43,663 nt of DNA from Thermoproteota archaeon (GCA_030837285.1 JAUPKU010000079.1:1-43663), one strand, 5' to 3'. Shown: positions 28,626 to 37,273, counted from the first letter of the stretch. Numbers and translations are program-made. The notes: generated from the sequence alone by a model not told the origin.

Positions 28626-29342
28626 TCAACTCTTATGAGCAATTGGGGAATCGATTATGTCAAGATGTCCACCGTTGTTGATCATGAATTGATACCAATT
28701 AGTTTTAACGGAATATCCCTTTAGAGTATGAACTCTAATTAATCGTTTCAGCTCGGATTCTTCTTCAAACTTCATTTCAATTATGCCATCAGCCAGATGG
28801 CGTAAAAGATTAGAAAATGTTTGAGTGTGCATACCTTCTCCAACAGTCCAGAAACCTATGCTTCCACTCTGTTTAATTCGCGCCATATTAACCTGCATGA
28901 AACGCGTAATTTCGTTTTCGCCATTATATATAAAGAGGGTTGAAATTGAATCGAAAAGAAGAATATGAGGACTTGCCCGCTCATTTAAAGTACTAAAGAT
29001 TCTCACGCCAAGATTATTTAGATTTGAAAGATGAGCAACAGGGTTATCCTCGGTTACCTCTCCCAAAAGCCAAGAATACCCATCGATGAAAGAAGGTCTT
29101 TCTTTTTTTCCTGACTCCTTTGAACATAGCAATTCTAACCTGCCCATTATTTCTTTTGGTGCAGTGTCAAGAGTAATATATATTACGTGTATTCCCTTTG
29201 CTAGACAATCAATTACCAGATTGTCACAAAGAACTGATTTCCCAACTCCAGGTGGACCAGCGGCGATAATATTTCTGCCAAAGGATAACTCTTCAATTCC
29301 TAAAGGTTTCAGAACTGGAAAGTTATATGCTACTTGATTCAC
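28626..29342 (-). CDS. KaiC-like single-domain RecA-fold ATPase (paralog 2)
   Basis: The product (238 residues) has an intact P-loop, GPPGVGKSVLCDNL (29-36 for GPPGVGKS). Walker B is HILLFDSISTLFIYNG, and VIYITLDTAPKEIMGRLELL aligns with the helix that follows the catalytic carboxylates in KaiC, though Asp is present rather than Glu-Glu. The N-terminal lead-in is short and lacks the G-x-D-E-x-x-GGG motif of paralog 1 (it has PLGIEELSFGRN), so it is a separate subgroup. It is co-directional with paralog 1 and may be co-transcribed with it. The biochemical role is unknown. Confidence 0.85.
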   Translation of the reverse strand: MNQVAYNFPVLKPLGIEELSFGRNIIAAGPPGVGKSVLCDNLVIDCLAKGIHVIYITLDTAPKEIMGRLELLCSKESGKKERPSFIDGYSWLLGEVTEDNPVAHLSNLNNLGVRIFSTLNERASPHILLFDSISTLFIYNGENEITRFMQVNMARIKQSGSIGFWTVGEGMHTQTFSNLLRHLADGIIEMKFEEESELKRLIRVHTLKGYSVKTNWYQFMINNGGHLDIIDSPIAHKS

Positions 29343-29393
29343 CAGTTTTACACTCCGACATGCAGATATTAGAGCGTATTAGATAATCGGTTT

Positions 29394-29507
29394 CTAAGTT
29401 GATATCTCTTTTTCTATCTCAAGTTCTTTATGGAGCCTCAATCTATCTTTTATCTCAATTATTATTTCACGTAGCTTAGCTCTATTTTGAATTCGACTAC
29501 TAGTCAT
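29394..29507 (-). CDS. Possible 37-residue helical peptide
   Basis: A small open frame from ATG (29507) to TAG (29394) encodes MTSSRIQNRAKLREIIIEIK followed by a charged helical run rich in Leu, Glu and Lys. Its composition looks like real helical protein rather than random translation, and it lies 51 bases upstream of KaiC-like paralog 2 on the same strand. There is no strong ribosome site. It could be a leader peptide or small partner, or chance. Confidence 0.3.
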   Translation of the reverse strand: MTSSRIQNRAKLREIIIEIKDRLRLHKELEIEKEIST

Positions 29508-29669
29508 GGGTTTACATAATCGCTCTCATGTCCTTTAACCAATTAGAGACTAATGCTATTCTAGAAGTACTGCTCTCTACAATATGTAATGAGAATAGAG
29601 TTGAAGTTGGATGATGCAAATTATATTATTTAAAATTTGAAGATGTGGCTTCATTCTAGTATATTTAAT

Positions 29670-29936
29670 CTAATTTAAGGGTGGTTTAAAATTAGGATTA
29701 AACATTCTAAGTCGGATCCATTTATGTAATGAAGCCCTCCGAAATATACGTAGGAATGTCGATAGCAGAAGGAAAATAGTCATTAAGAAAATTCCGATGT
29801 TTACTGTTAGTTTGAAGTCAAGCTGTAGAGCTATGCCCAATATCAAAGAGAAGAAGTAAGATGCGATGCTTACTGAATCTATTAAAATCAAAATTTCTGT
29901 TTGAATCAGACGTATCAGTATATTTTCTATATTCAT
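29670..29936 (-). CDS. Small two-helix membrane protein
   Basis: The 88-residue product has two strong hydrophobic segments, ILILIDSVSIASYFFSLILG (extending on to IALQL) and LTVNIGIFLMTIFLLLSTFL. A basic tail follows (RIFRRASLHKWIRLRMFNPN), which predicts both termini cytosolic. No family was recognised. It sits between the KaiC-like genes and the divergent UbiA gene, in the most AT-rich part of the window. This could be the membrane anchor of the cluster, but that is inference from position only. Confidence 0.55.
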   Translation of the reverse strand: MNIENILIRLIQTEILILIDSVSIASYFFSLILGIALQLDFKLTVNIGIFLMTIFLLLSTFLRIFRRASLHKWIRLRMFNPNFKPPLN

Positions 29937-30090
29937 AATCTATAAAGTAAAATTCTCGCCTAATTGGATTATGAAGACTGAATATAGGTTTCTATAGTAC
30001 TTGCTCTAAAATTTTTATAGAGAATCATTATATATTTGAGATATATAGTCTAACTATATAACTGTTAATCTTCTAATCGGTGACAAGTGT

Positions 30091-30948
30091 TTGACAAAAA
30101 TAATAGGAATTTTCAAACAATTTAGAGCGCCTTTCGTGTCCTTGGGACTACTAGCCATCGCATCGGGTTATGTTCTAACGGGAAATTATAATCTCATTCA
30201 ATTATTCTGGGCATCTCTATCCTATGTTTTCCTCCATTTCTTTATGGCAAGTGTAAATAATACTTGTGATGTTACCTTTGATACTGTTAGTAAAATTATG
30301 AATAACCAAAATCCTATTGTAACTAATGAGTTAACTATACAAGAAGCTCAATCGATAAATTATATTACAGTGACACTCGCTATAACTACAAGTTTTTTTG
30401 CTGGCTTTTACTGGATAGTTTTTACTCTCATAGGTATAGGACTGGTTATACTCTATGATATTAAACCATTTAGAATGAAAGACAGACCTTCAGGAATTCT
30501 CATCACTCCACTACATCAAGCTCTACCATTTTTATTTGTGTATATAAATACAACTGCTAGTTTTATTTTTCCTCACTCAGTTCTTCTTTGCTTTATGTTT
30601 CTATTCTTTGGAGCCATCACATCTTTGAGACATATTCCAGACTTTGAAAAAGATCTCCAAATGAATGTCCATAATTTCGCCTCTAGATATTCTATTGAAG
30701 CCGCAATAGATTTAGAATTAGTAGTCAATATTATTTTGCCAGTCATTCTCATAATAGCAATAATTCTCAATTATATATCAATATTAGGTTTACCTTTATT
30801 GGCTCTTGTGACTGCTTTAAGAGTAGGTGTATTATTGAAGCCAATAAAAGACTTAAAAACCACAAGCCCCTGGAAAAAATATGCTCAATATATGGCAATG
30901 AGCAACCTTACTTTATTAATTAGTGCCGCAGGAATTTATTTTGTTTAG
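30091..30948 (+). CDS. UbiA-family prenyltransferase-like membrane protein
   Basis: This 285-residue protein has about eight hydrophobic helices and the two Asp-rich regions of the UbiA superfamily. The first is N56-N57-x-x-D60-x-x-x-D64 (VNNTCDVTFDTVSK), where the usual ND starts with NN instead. The second is D184-x-x-x-D188 (IPDFEKD). The YDIKPFRMKDRP loop after the fourth helix is also typical. Family members transfer prenyl chains to aromatic rings, glycerol ethers or haem. The substrate here is not predictable. The start is TTG 30091, with GGTGA just upstream. It ends directly against the convergent KaiC-like paralog 3 (stop codons abut). Confidence 0.8.
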   Translation: MTKIIGIFKQFRAPFVSLGLLAIASGYVLTGNYNLIQLFWASLSYVFLHFFMASVNNTCDVTFDTVSKIMNNQNPIVTNELTIQEAQSINYITVTLAITTSFFAGFYWIVFTLIGIGLVILYDIKPFRMKDRPSGILITPLHQALPFLFVYINTTASFIFPHSVLLCFMFLFFGAITSLRHIPDFEKDLQMNVHNFASRYSIEAAIDLELVVNIILPVILIIAIILNYISILGLPLLALVTALRVGVLLKPIKDLKTTSPWKKYAQYMAMSNLTLLISAAGIYFV

Positions 30949-31728
30949 TTAGACATTTATTTGGTGTTCGTGCGAGGGGAATTCGATCATTGTAATCGGA
31001 AATATATCTATCCCCTTGCTGTTTATTTCAATTGGGAAAGGGCCTTTCTTATATTCCCCAATATATTTGTCCAAAAATATGGTATTAGATCCGTTTGGAT
31101 TCTCAACTATTTCAATTACTCCATCACCAAGAGATTTGAAATTCTGTTCAGTTTTGGGTTCATGCATTCCAGTGTGCATTAAACCAATACCAATAGCCTT
31201 GGTAAATCTAGTAGCGAATTTCAATGTATGAAGAAGTTGAAATACACCTTTAGCGTTAGTCGTGAGAATTGGGGAAATTGAGTCAAAGATTATAAGTCTA
31301 GGTTTTGAATTACCTGAAATAGCTGGCATGAATTTAACTCCAGCTCTAACTATAGATTTTAAATCGTACAAGTCTTTATTGAATAATATTTCAGGCACTT
31401 CATCATTTGAAGAAATTTCTTGTGGGATTTTTAAAGCCTTTTCAGCTGTGTCTGTGAAAACGTCTTCTATATGTAATAATTTTTCTTTTTCAAATTCTGT
31501 TACGTCCCACTTAAACCTCGCCATATCATTTCGTAAATCTTCAGCTGACTGGCTTACGCTATAGTATAAGACTTTTGATCTTTTTTGAAGAAAATTCCAA
31601 ACAATCTGTCTAACAAATATTTCCTTTATACTACCAACATTACCGATTAGAGCCAAAGCTGCAGGTATAAGCAATCCTCCTCCCGATATCTTATCAAAAT
31701 TAAAGATATCTGTTTCAATCTTTTCCAA
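30949..31728 (-). CDS. KaiC-like protein with degenerate P-loop (paralog 3)
   Basis: A 259-residue KaiC-fold protein with overall similarity to paralog 4: IFNFDKISGGGLL, VRQIVWNFL, KVLYYSVSQSAEDLRNDM and PRLIIFDSISPILTTN (Walker B region). Its P-loop reads GNVGSIKE (29-36) where paralog 4 has GEMGSGKS. The Gly before Lys and the Ser/Thr after it are both lost. Tight Mg-ATP binding is therefore doubtful, and a regulatory or structural subunit role is inferred. The start is TTG 31728 with GAGG about ten bases upstream. It is convergent with UbiA with no spacer, and the promoter lies in the AT-rich stretch before nadC. Confidence 0.82.
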   Translation of the reverse strand: MEKIETDIFNFDKISGGGLLIPAALALIGNVGSIKEIFVRQIVWNFLQKRSKVLYYSVSQSAEDLRNDMARFKWDVTEFEKEKLLHIEDVFTDTAEKALKIPQEISSNDEVPEILFNKDLYDLKSIVRAGVKFMPAISGNSKPRLIIFDSISPILTTNAKGVFQLLHTLKFATRFTKAIGIGLMHTGMHEPKTEQNFKSLGDGVIEIVENPNGSNTIFLDKYIGEYKKGPFPIEINSKGIDIFPITMIEFPSHEHQINV

Positions 31729-31998
31729 TAATTCTGCCTCATATGAATATAATTATAGTTTAATAGTTAAACTAATTTAATATATTCTTTATGAATTCCG
31801 CATCTATATTATTACTGAATTATTCCCACAGCCAAAACTTTTATTTTTCTAAATTAATAATATATAAGTGAATTTTATAAGCTATTCTCTTCCAAATAGT
31901 TTGTGTAGTCATTTGGTGTAAACTATATTTAATCGAGTTTTACGACAGATTATAGAAAATGCATTTATTTCTAGAATAACCTCCTTTTAATAAGTTCC

Positions 31999-32967
31999 AT
32001 GAAAGAGCGCGAGACTATGAACAAGGAGAGAGCCTACAATCGGAACCTAGCAAAATATAAAGTTAGGATGATTTCTCAGGCTAATTTAGCCCTTGATGAT
32101 GATGTTGGTTCTGGAGATATTACTACTCAAGCTCTGATAAGAGATGTCGCGAGACTTGAGGATGCAGTAATAATCGCAAAGGCTACGGGTATTCTATGCG
32201 GTCTCCAAGAGGCTGAGGCAGTTCTTGAAGAAGGTGGTTTAGATTTTAAGGGTTACAAGAAGGAAGGTGATGTCATTAAGAAGGGAGAAGTCATTGCGAA
32301 AGTTCGGGGAAATGTTAAAGAGATTGTGATGCGGGAGAGAACTGCTCTGGATTATCTACAGGTTCTAAGTGGTATAGCCACGGCAACTCATCATCTTGCA
32401 CGTCGGTTTCCAGGGAGAGTTGCTGGATTAAGGAAGACTCATCCAGGACTATGCTACAGTGAGAAGCGGGCGATTCAGGCGGGCGGTGGTTTTTCTCATA
32501 GACTTGGACTTTATGACGGTTTTCTCATCAAGGACAATCATTTAGCGGCTATTATACGGGAGCTTTACGGTGATGATGATGCCACTGAGGAGAAGAAGAT
32601 CATGGCGATAAGGGAGGCGTTGAAGCGAGCGAAAGAGTATAGACTTAGCCACAATCTTGAGGATTGTTTCATTGAGGTGGAGGTTGAGTCGTTGGCGCAA
32701 GCCCTTGTTGCAGCGAAGATTCATAGAGTAGAAGGAGTGCCTGATATGATCTTACTGGACAATATGACTCCACAGAATGTTACACAATGTGTTAAAGCCA
32801 TTAGAAGAGAAGCTGGAGAAGGAATTCTAATAGAATCTTCTGGTGGAGTGACTTCTAAGAATATAAGAGCCTATGTTGAAGCTGGAGTGGATATTGTTTC
32901 CACTAGCCAGATAACTCTTGCAGCCAAGCCATTAGACATTAGCATGAAGATCATCGGATACAAATAG
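31999..32967 (+). CDS. nadC: Nicotinate-nucleotide pyrophosphorylase (quinolinate phosphoribosyltransferase)
   Basis: NadC converts quinolinate and PRPP to nicotinate mononucleotide with loss of CO2. The 322-residue protein has LALDDDVGSGDITTQALI, RERTALDYLQVLSGIATATH, the PRPP/quinolinate site RKTHPGLCYSEKRAIQAGGG, and HRLGLYDGFLIKDNHLA. It then shows VEVESLAQALVA, MILLDNMTPQ and ESSGGVTSKNIRAY. A second ATG at 32017 (MNKERAYNRN) is equally possible as the start. With nadA and nadB to the left it completes the three-gene de novo NAD route, but here it is detached from them. Confidence 0.97.
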   Translation: MKERETMNKERAYNRNLAKYKVRMISQANLALDDDVGSGDITTQALIRDVARLEDAVIIAKATGILCGLQEAEAVLEEGGLDFKGYKKEGDVIKKGEVIAKVRGNVKEIVMRERTALDYLQVLSGIATATHHLARRFPGRVAGLRKTHPGLCYSEKRAIQAGGGFSHRLGLYDGFLIKDNHLAAIIRELYGDDDATEEKKIMAIREALKRAKEYRLSHNLEDCFIEVEVESLAQALVAAKIHRVEGVPDMILLDNMTPQNVTQCVKAIRREAGEGILIESSGGVTSKNIRAYVEAGVDIVSTSQITLAAKPLDISMKIIGYK

Positions 32968-33050
32968 CAGTATCCCATGTTCATCAACATTCTATAACAA
33001 TCATTATTTAAGTATTGAAATCTGGTTAGATATGATAGGGGTTAGCTGTT

Positions 33051-34049
33051 TTGTCAAAGTTCGAGAAGATTAAAGCAGTTATGAGAGGCGCGGTCTTAGA
33101 TGAGACTCCTGTGAGTCTTTGGAGGCATTTTCCAGGAGATGACCTTAAGGCTGACTCACTCTATGAGAAGCATATCAACCTTCAGAAGCGTTTCAACTTC
33201 GATTTGGTCAAGTTCTCTGCTGGCGGAGGATATAACACTATAGCCTTTGGTGGAGATGTTGAGTATGTTGGTGCGATTGATGGTTCTACTAGAACTAAGC
33301 GATACGTGGTCAACTCGGTGAAAGATTGGGAAAATCTTGAGGTTCTCGATGTTCAAGAGGGCATCTTTGGAGAAATGCTTAAGGCGGTTAAACTCTTTGC
33401 TAAGGGGTCAAAGGGAGAGGTTCCTTTTGTAGAAACGATGTTTTCACCTCTGACTATATGCCGTCAGATCGCCGGAGACCGAGTTGTTAGCGATCTTAGG
33501 ATGAAACCAGAGATTCTTCACAAGGCATTAGGAGTCATTAGTAAGACTGAGGTTGAGTTCGCTAAGGCTGCACTTGACAGTGGGGCAAATGGCATATTCT
33601 TCGCAACCCAGATGGCTACTTTCAACATGCTCAGTGAAGATGAGTATCGAAGCTTTGGCATGAAGTATGATCTCCCTGTTCTGAAAGCTGTTGAGGGCAA
33701 AGCATTCTTCAACATCCTTCACATTCACGGCTTTAACACCATGTTCAACCTCCTAATCGATAATTATCCTGTGAGTGGAGTCAACTGGCACGTTCACAGA
33801 ACCGAGCCGACTCTTAAGGAAGCGTTCAGCAAGTTCAAAGGAGTCCTACTGGGCGGTATAAACGAGGTTGAAACCATGACTAGAGGTTCAACCAGAGATG
33901 TTGAGAAGGAAGTTGTAGGATCTATATCTGAGACAGACGGAAGCCGGATAATAGTCGCTCCAGGCTGCGTAGTCCCCCTTGTTGTCACAGAGGACAAGTG
34001 GGACGCCGTTATTAGAGCGACGAGGACATACAAGAAGAAGACAAGCTAA
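33051..34049 (+). CDS. URO-D superfamily protein (uroporphyrinogen decarboxylase/methyltransferase-like)
   Basis: The 332-residue TIM-barrel protein fits the URO-D superfamily. The N-terminal helix FEKIKAVMRGAVLDETPVSL replaces the RQAGR motif of true HemE. FVETMFSPLTICRQIAGDRV, GANGIFFATQMATFNMLSED, FNILHIHGFNTMFNLLIDN and GVLLGGINEVETM follow the family pattern. Absence of the HemE signature, together with the lineage, suggests a corrinoid or methyl-transfer type or an unknown function rather than haem synthesis. The start is TTG 33051 after an AGGGG run; the ATG at 33081 would remove the conserved first helix. The F420-type gene follows 77 bases later. Confidence 0.8.
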   Translation: MSKFEKIKAVMRGAVLDETPVSLWRHFPGDDLKADSLYEKHINLQKRFNFDLVKFSAGGGYNTIAFGGDVEYVGAIDGSTRTKRYVVNSVKDWENLEVLDVQEGIFGEMLKAVKLFAKGSKGEVPFVETMFSPLTICRQIAGDRVVSDLRMKPEILHKALGVISKTEVEFAKAALDSGANGIFFATQMATFNMLSEDEYRSFGMKYDLPVLKAVEGKAFFNILHIHGFNTMFNLLIDNYPVSGVNWHVHRTEPTLKEAFSKFKGVLLGGINEVETMTRGSTRDVEKEVVGSISETDGSRIIVAPGCVVPLVVTEDKWDAVIRATRTYKKKTS

Positions 34050-34126
34050 AGACCGGAAGCCTCATTTTCCTATTCTTTACATTGCGATCTCTGAATTATT
34101 AAAATTGGATATGAAGGAAATAAAGA

Positions 34127-34489
34127 ATGATCGACAAAGATATCTCTAAACTTACTACAGAAAAATACGTCTACCTGACTACAAGTGGTCGAAAGACTGG
34201 GAAGCGGCACACAGTTGAATTGTGGTTTGCTGTAGCCGCGGGTAAAGTTTACCTCAGTCACGAGGGTGATTTCACAGACTGGATGAAGAACATCCTCAAA
34301 GACGACAATGTTAACTTTAAAATACATGACGTTTCGTTTAAGGGAAAAGCCAGAATAGTCAAGAAGGGTGAAATCTTCGAAATAGGTAAGCACGCACTCT
34401 ATCGCAAATATTATGGCGAAGCAAGTAAAGGCGTTATAGACGACTGGTTCTCAGAGTCAAATGTAATCGCGATATCGCTAAGTGGTTAG
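34127..34489 (+). CDS. F420-dependent (DUF385-type) split-barrel oxidoreductase-like protein
   Basis: A 120-residue protein of the deazaflavin-dependent nitroreductase/PNPOx-like split-barrel group. The opening YVYLTTSGRKTGKRHTVELW is the characteristic strand-turn with the cofactor phosphate-binding GRKTGK. Strands AVAAGKVYLSHEGDFTDWMK, NVNFKIHD and FKGKARIVKKG follow. The partner cofactor is likely F420 or a flavin, and the substrate is unknown. It is short but complete for the family. It is co-directional with the URO-D family gene and may share its transcript. Confidence 0.75.
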   Translation: MIDKDISKLTTEKYVYLTTSGRKTGKRHTVELWFAVAAGKVYLSHEGDFTDWMKNILKDDNVNFKIHDVSFKGKARIVKKGEIFEIGKHALYRKYYGEASKGVIDDWFSESNVIAISLSG

Positions 34490-34531
34490 AAAGACTACAT
34501 GGCAGAATTGGTGAGACTGGTCTATCTAAGA

Positions 34532-35545
34532 TTATCTGATTATTCTTCCAGTAGCAACAATTTCTCTTTCTCTTCCGTTTGAGAAAGATGCTACTACTGT
34601 AGGCTTGTCCATCAGGAAGTCCATGTGGTTAGCTGAATTATTCTTTCCTCCAGTAGGATAGTCGATGTTGCTCCCGAAGGCTATGTGGGCTGTGCCATAG
34701 ACTTTCTCTGTTTCTAAGAATTCTTTGATGACTCTTGCCTTGGGATTCATTCCAATAGCCATTTCACCTACCACTGAAGCCAACTGATCTATAGATAAGT
34801 TCTCTTTGACCTTAGATACAACTCCCTCATCATCGCCTCTGACACTTTGAGCCTTTCCCTCCTTACAAACTATCGTCACAGGCTTCTTCAAAAGGCCTAT
34901 TCCTCCTATAGCCATGTCGCATACAAGTATTCCTTCAAGACTGTTCTCGATTGGGCCCACAGCCACTTCGCCTGTGGGCAGGTTACCCCACTTCTCCCTA
35001 GTAATATTCATATCTTTGAAGAAGCCCCTTCTCTCAATGGAGAGTCTAACGTCTGTGCCTCCGGGAGTGGTTATTCTAATCTCTTTAGCGCCCTCGGTTA
35101 ATGCAATAATCTCATCTGAATGAGTGTTCATAACCTGATACTCTTCGGTATTCAAAGCCAGCGCTCCCTCAGTCAGCATGTCCAAGGTTATACCTGGGCC
35201 ATGTCCAAGACGAACAGTCTTATCCTTCGTCTCCAAGTGTATCAGCTTTATGCGAAATAGCGTCTCCTCAGCTGGTCCTCGGAGACAGTTAACCGCCACG
35301 TCTGGCTTAGTTTGGACTATCGCTTCAATTAGAGATTCTGGTAACTTCTTTCTGAACTCTTTCGGATTAGTCTTGAGAGTTATGAGTCGCGTGTTTAAGC
35401 CTGTTTCAAGTCCTGCCTCAGCGAAGATCCATCCTACATCCCTTCTGACATCATCGCATAAGATGAGGAGCTTCTCCCCCGAGTAGGCGTCCATCACCTC
35501 TCTAAATGCGTTACAGGCATATTCTACAGCCTTCTCTTTAGCCAA
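34532..35545 (-). CDS. Thermophilic metalloprotease (M29-type) aminopeptidase-like protein
   Basis: The 337-residue protein shows the features of the M29 aminopeptidase fold, a two-metal exopeptidase. They are NLPTGEVAVGP (first Glu ligand region), VVGEMAIGMNPKA (second Glu), GTAHIAFGSNIDYPTGGKNN (His/Tyr region) and NHMDFLM (His and Asp). The N-terminal domain (EKLLILCDDVRRDVGWIFAE) is the partner Rossmann-like domain. Canonical M29 enzymes are about 400 residues, so this is a short version found in archaea. It follows the PHP gene on the same strand with a six-base gap; the two are almost certainly co-transcribed and might share a pathway. Confidence 0.8.
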   Translation of the reverse strand: MAKEKAVEYACNAFREVMDAYSGEKLLILCDDVRRDVGWIFAEAGLETGLNTRLITLKTNPKEFRKKLPESLIEAIVQTKPDVAVNCLRGPAEETLFRIKLIHLETKDKTVRLGHGPGITLDMLTEGALALNTEEYQVMNTHSDEIIALTEGAKEIRITTPGGTDVRLSIERRGFFKDMNITREKWGNLPTGEVAVGPIENSLEGILVCDMAIGGIGLLKKPVTIVCKEGKAQSVRGDDEGVVSKVKENLSIDQLASVVGEMAIGMNPKARVIKEFLETEKVYGTAHIAFGSNIDYPTGGKNNSANHMDFLMDKPTVVASFSNGREREIVATGRIIR

Positions 35546-35551
35546 TCTTTC

Positions 35552-36289
35552 TCATTCCTCTTTATCTTTTGTCTTATCTTTTCTGGTAATGTGAAGTCTC
35601 ATAAGTGCCATGCGTACGTCCACCCTAATCTTCTCTTTGAATGAAGATGTCTTTCCAGCAGGCTGAGTTCTGCCAGCCCGAATCGCCTCAAGAACCGCTT
35701 CTGTATTCCTCGAATCAGCCTCAACAATCGTGTACATGTCTCCAACAGTTTGAGGGCTATGCGAATCGCTTCCGCCAGTCTGCGGAAGACTCAAACCTTC
35801 TGCGAGTTCAATATTCTTCTTCTTGTAATGCCAGAAGAAAGGCGTCTTCGCGTTACATGTCTCAATTGCATCTGGCTTTATCCGACCGATGATATCTTTT
35901 GGTACGCTGATGAAAGGCATATTCGGATGGGCTATGATTATCACTCCTCCCTTCTGCCTTGCATACTTGGCAACTTCAGTCGCCTCTAAATCCTTTGGAG
36001 GAGCCTCTTTTACGCCTAACACTAGAATGTGGCCTTCCCTTGATTCAACTTCCATTCCCTGAATAACTATGAGATCTGGAGCTAGCTTCTGGGCTTGGGC
36101 GAAGGCTGACGTAGTTCCATGATCAGTAATGGCTATTCCATCAAGATGTCTTAGCCTGGCAGCCTCTACAACTTCTCCCACTGAGGTTATAGCGTCTGAG
36201 TGGTTTGTGTGGACGTGAAGATCTATCTTCAGCTTCATCCTCTTCGTCTGTCCTAAAATGGTCTTTTTCACTCTATCTTTGATTCTCAT
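35552..36289 (-). CDS. PHP-domain metal-dependent phosphoesterase-like protein
   Basis: A 245-residue PHP protein with the expected metal ligands in order: KIDLHVHTNHSDAITS, GIAITDHGTTSAFAQ, LIVIQGMEVESREGHIL, IIAHPNMPFI and QTGGSDSHSPQTVGDMYTI. PHP proteins hydrolyse phosphate esters (histidinol phosphate, nucleotide or RNA substrates) using a trinuclear site. The family has many specificities, so none can be assigned. Met codons near the N-terminus leave the exact start open: MRIKDRVKK at 36289, or MKLKIDLHVH 18 codons later. It heads a two-gene operon with the M29-type gene. Confidence 0.88.
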   Translation of the reverse strand: MRIKDRVKKTILGQTKRMKLKIDLHVHTNHSDAITSVGEVVEAARLRHLDGIAITDHGTTSAFAQAQKLAPDLIVIQGMEVESREGHILVLGVKEAPPKDLEATEVAKYARQKGGVIIIAHPNMPFISVPKDIIGRIKPDAIETCNAKTPFFWHYKKKNIELAEGLSLPQTGGSDSHSPQTVGDMYTIVEADSRNTEAVLEAIRAGRTQPAGKTSSFKEKIRVDVRMALMRLHITRKDKTKDKEE

Positions 36290-36424
36290 GAGTCACGCTG
36301 GAATATACTGTTTACTGTACTTCGTCTTATAACCTTCAATTCCTCTATCGTCTAGGCTGGGAACTGGTGAAGAACGATTTAGAAAAAGTTTAATGAATAC
36401 GCTTTTGTGATGGAACTATTAATT

Positions 36425-37273
36425 CTAATTTGGGATTTCTGTTAGTTGTTGGGATATTATCTTTATCTTCTCGAATGTCTTCTTGGCTAATTCTTTGATC
36501 TTCTTGTCTATTGTCTCCTTCGCGGTTTCTTCTAGGTGTTGAGATGCAAGCATGATTTCTTGTCTTGCTCTTTCTGTTTTGATGTTGAATCGCATTAAAT
36601 GCTGGATGGCGGTGCTAAGCCTCTGAATTGGATAGTGGATTTGATCGCCAGCCTTCTCTTCTAAACCTTCAAGATAGTATTTCTTCATTAGTTCAACGAG
36701 TATTTCTTGTAATTCGACAATTACGTTCAAGCGTTCTTCTGGTACCTTTATGGTTGAGGTGGCTTTCTTTGTCTGGTCGAAGCATTTCAGAGTCTCTGCT
36801 TGAAGCACTTCAAGAGTGTATCTCAAGTTGACGTTGGTCTTAATCTTCTCGATTGAGTCTGTCTTTGAGCTTTGAAATGCGTTGCTCATGAATATCTTTG
36901 CGCCAAGCCAATCTCCATCCTCAATTCTATGCCCAGCATTTGCGATGTAGTCCAGCCAATAATTAATATCTCTAATTATACTAGGGTTCACTCGTCCTAG
37001 TAGGCTGGAAAGTTCCATCTCGATTCCCCTTACCTCTATTATTAGGCCAGTTATGTCTAGTTTGGTCTGAGTCTGCTCTAGTGCGGGTTCAAGCCAGAAG
37101 GCAATTTCCCTGTCTAAATGGCTTTTGGATACTATGAGACTGCGGTGAAGGGTCTTTATTCCTTCAATGTTTGGATTAGAATAGAGGTTGATTAGGTTTC
37201 GATTGAACCGTCTGTTGTATAATTCACATTCAAGCGCTAAACCAATTATGAACTTAATAAACCTGTTATCCAG
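36425..37273 (-). CDS. All-helical protein, apparent CTG start
   Basis: An ATG-based reading begins at 37018 and gives 197 residues of helices (VEDGDWL-like turns, EVLQAETLKCFDQTKKATST, QRLSTAIQHLMRFNIKTERA). The same frame stays open for another 85 codons upstream and is plainly protein-like: DNRFIKFIIGLALECELYNR, then TLHRSLIVSKSHLDREIAFW, with ELDI-type spacing. There is no ATG, GTG or TTG in that extension, but CTG at 37273 is nine bases from a GAGGAG (37283-37288, minus strand). I therefore annotate 282 residues from CTG. The fold may be a helical bundle; no family was recognised. Confidence 0.6.
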   Translation of the reverse strand: MDNRFIKFIIGLALECELYNRRFNRNLINLYSNPNIEGIKTLHRSLIVSKSHLDREIAFWLEPALEQTQTKLDITGLIIEVRGIEMELSSLLGRVNPSIIRDINYWLDYIANAGHRIEDGDWLGAKIFMSNAFQSSKTDSIEKIKTNVNLRYTLEVLQAETLKCFDQTKKATSTIKVPEERLNVIVELQEILVELMKKYYLEGLEEKAGDQIHYPIQRLSTAIQHLMRFNIKTERARQEIMLASQHLEETAKETIDKKIKELAKKTFEKIKIISQQLTEIPN

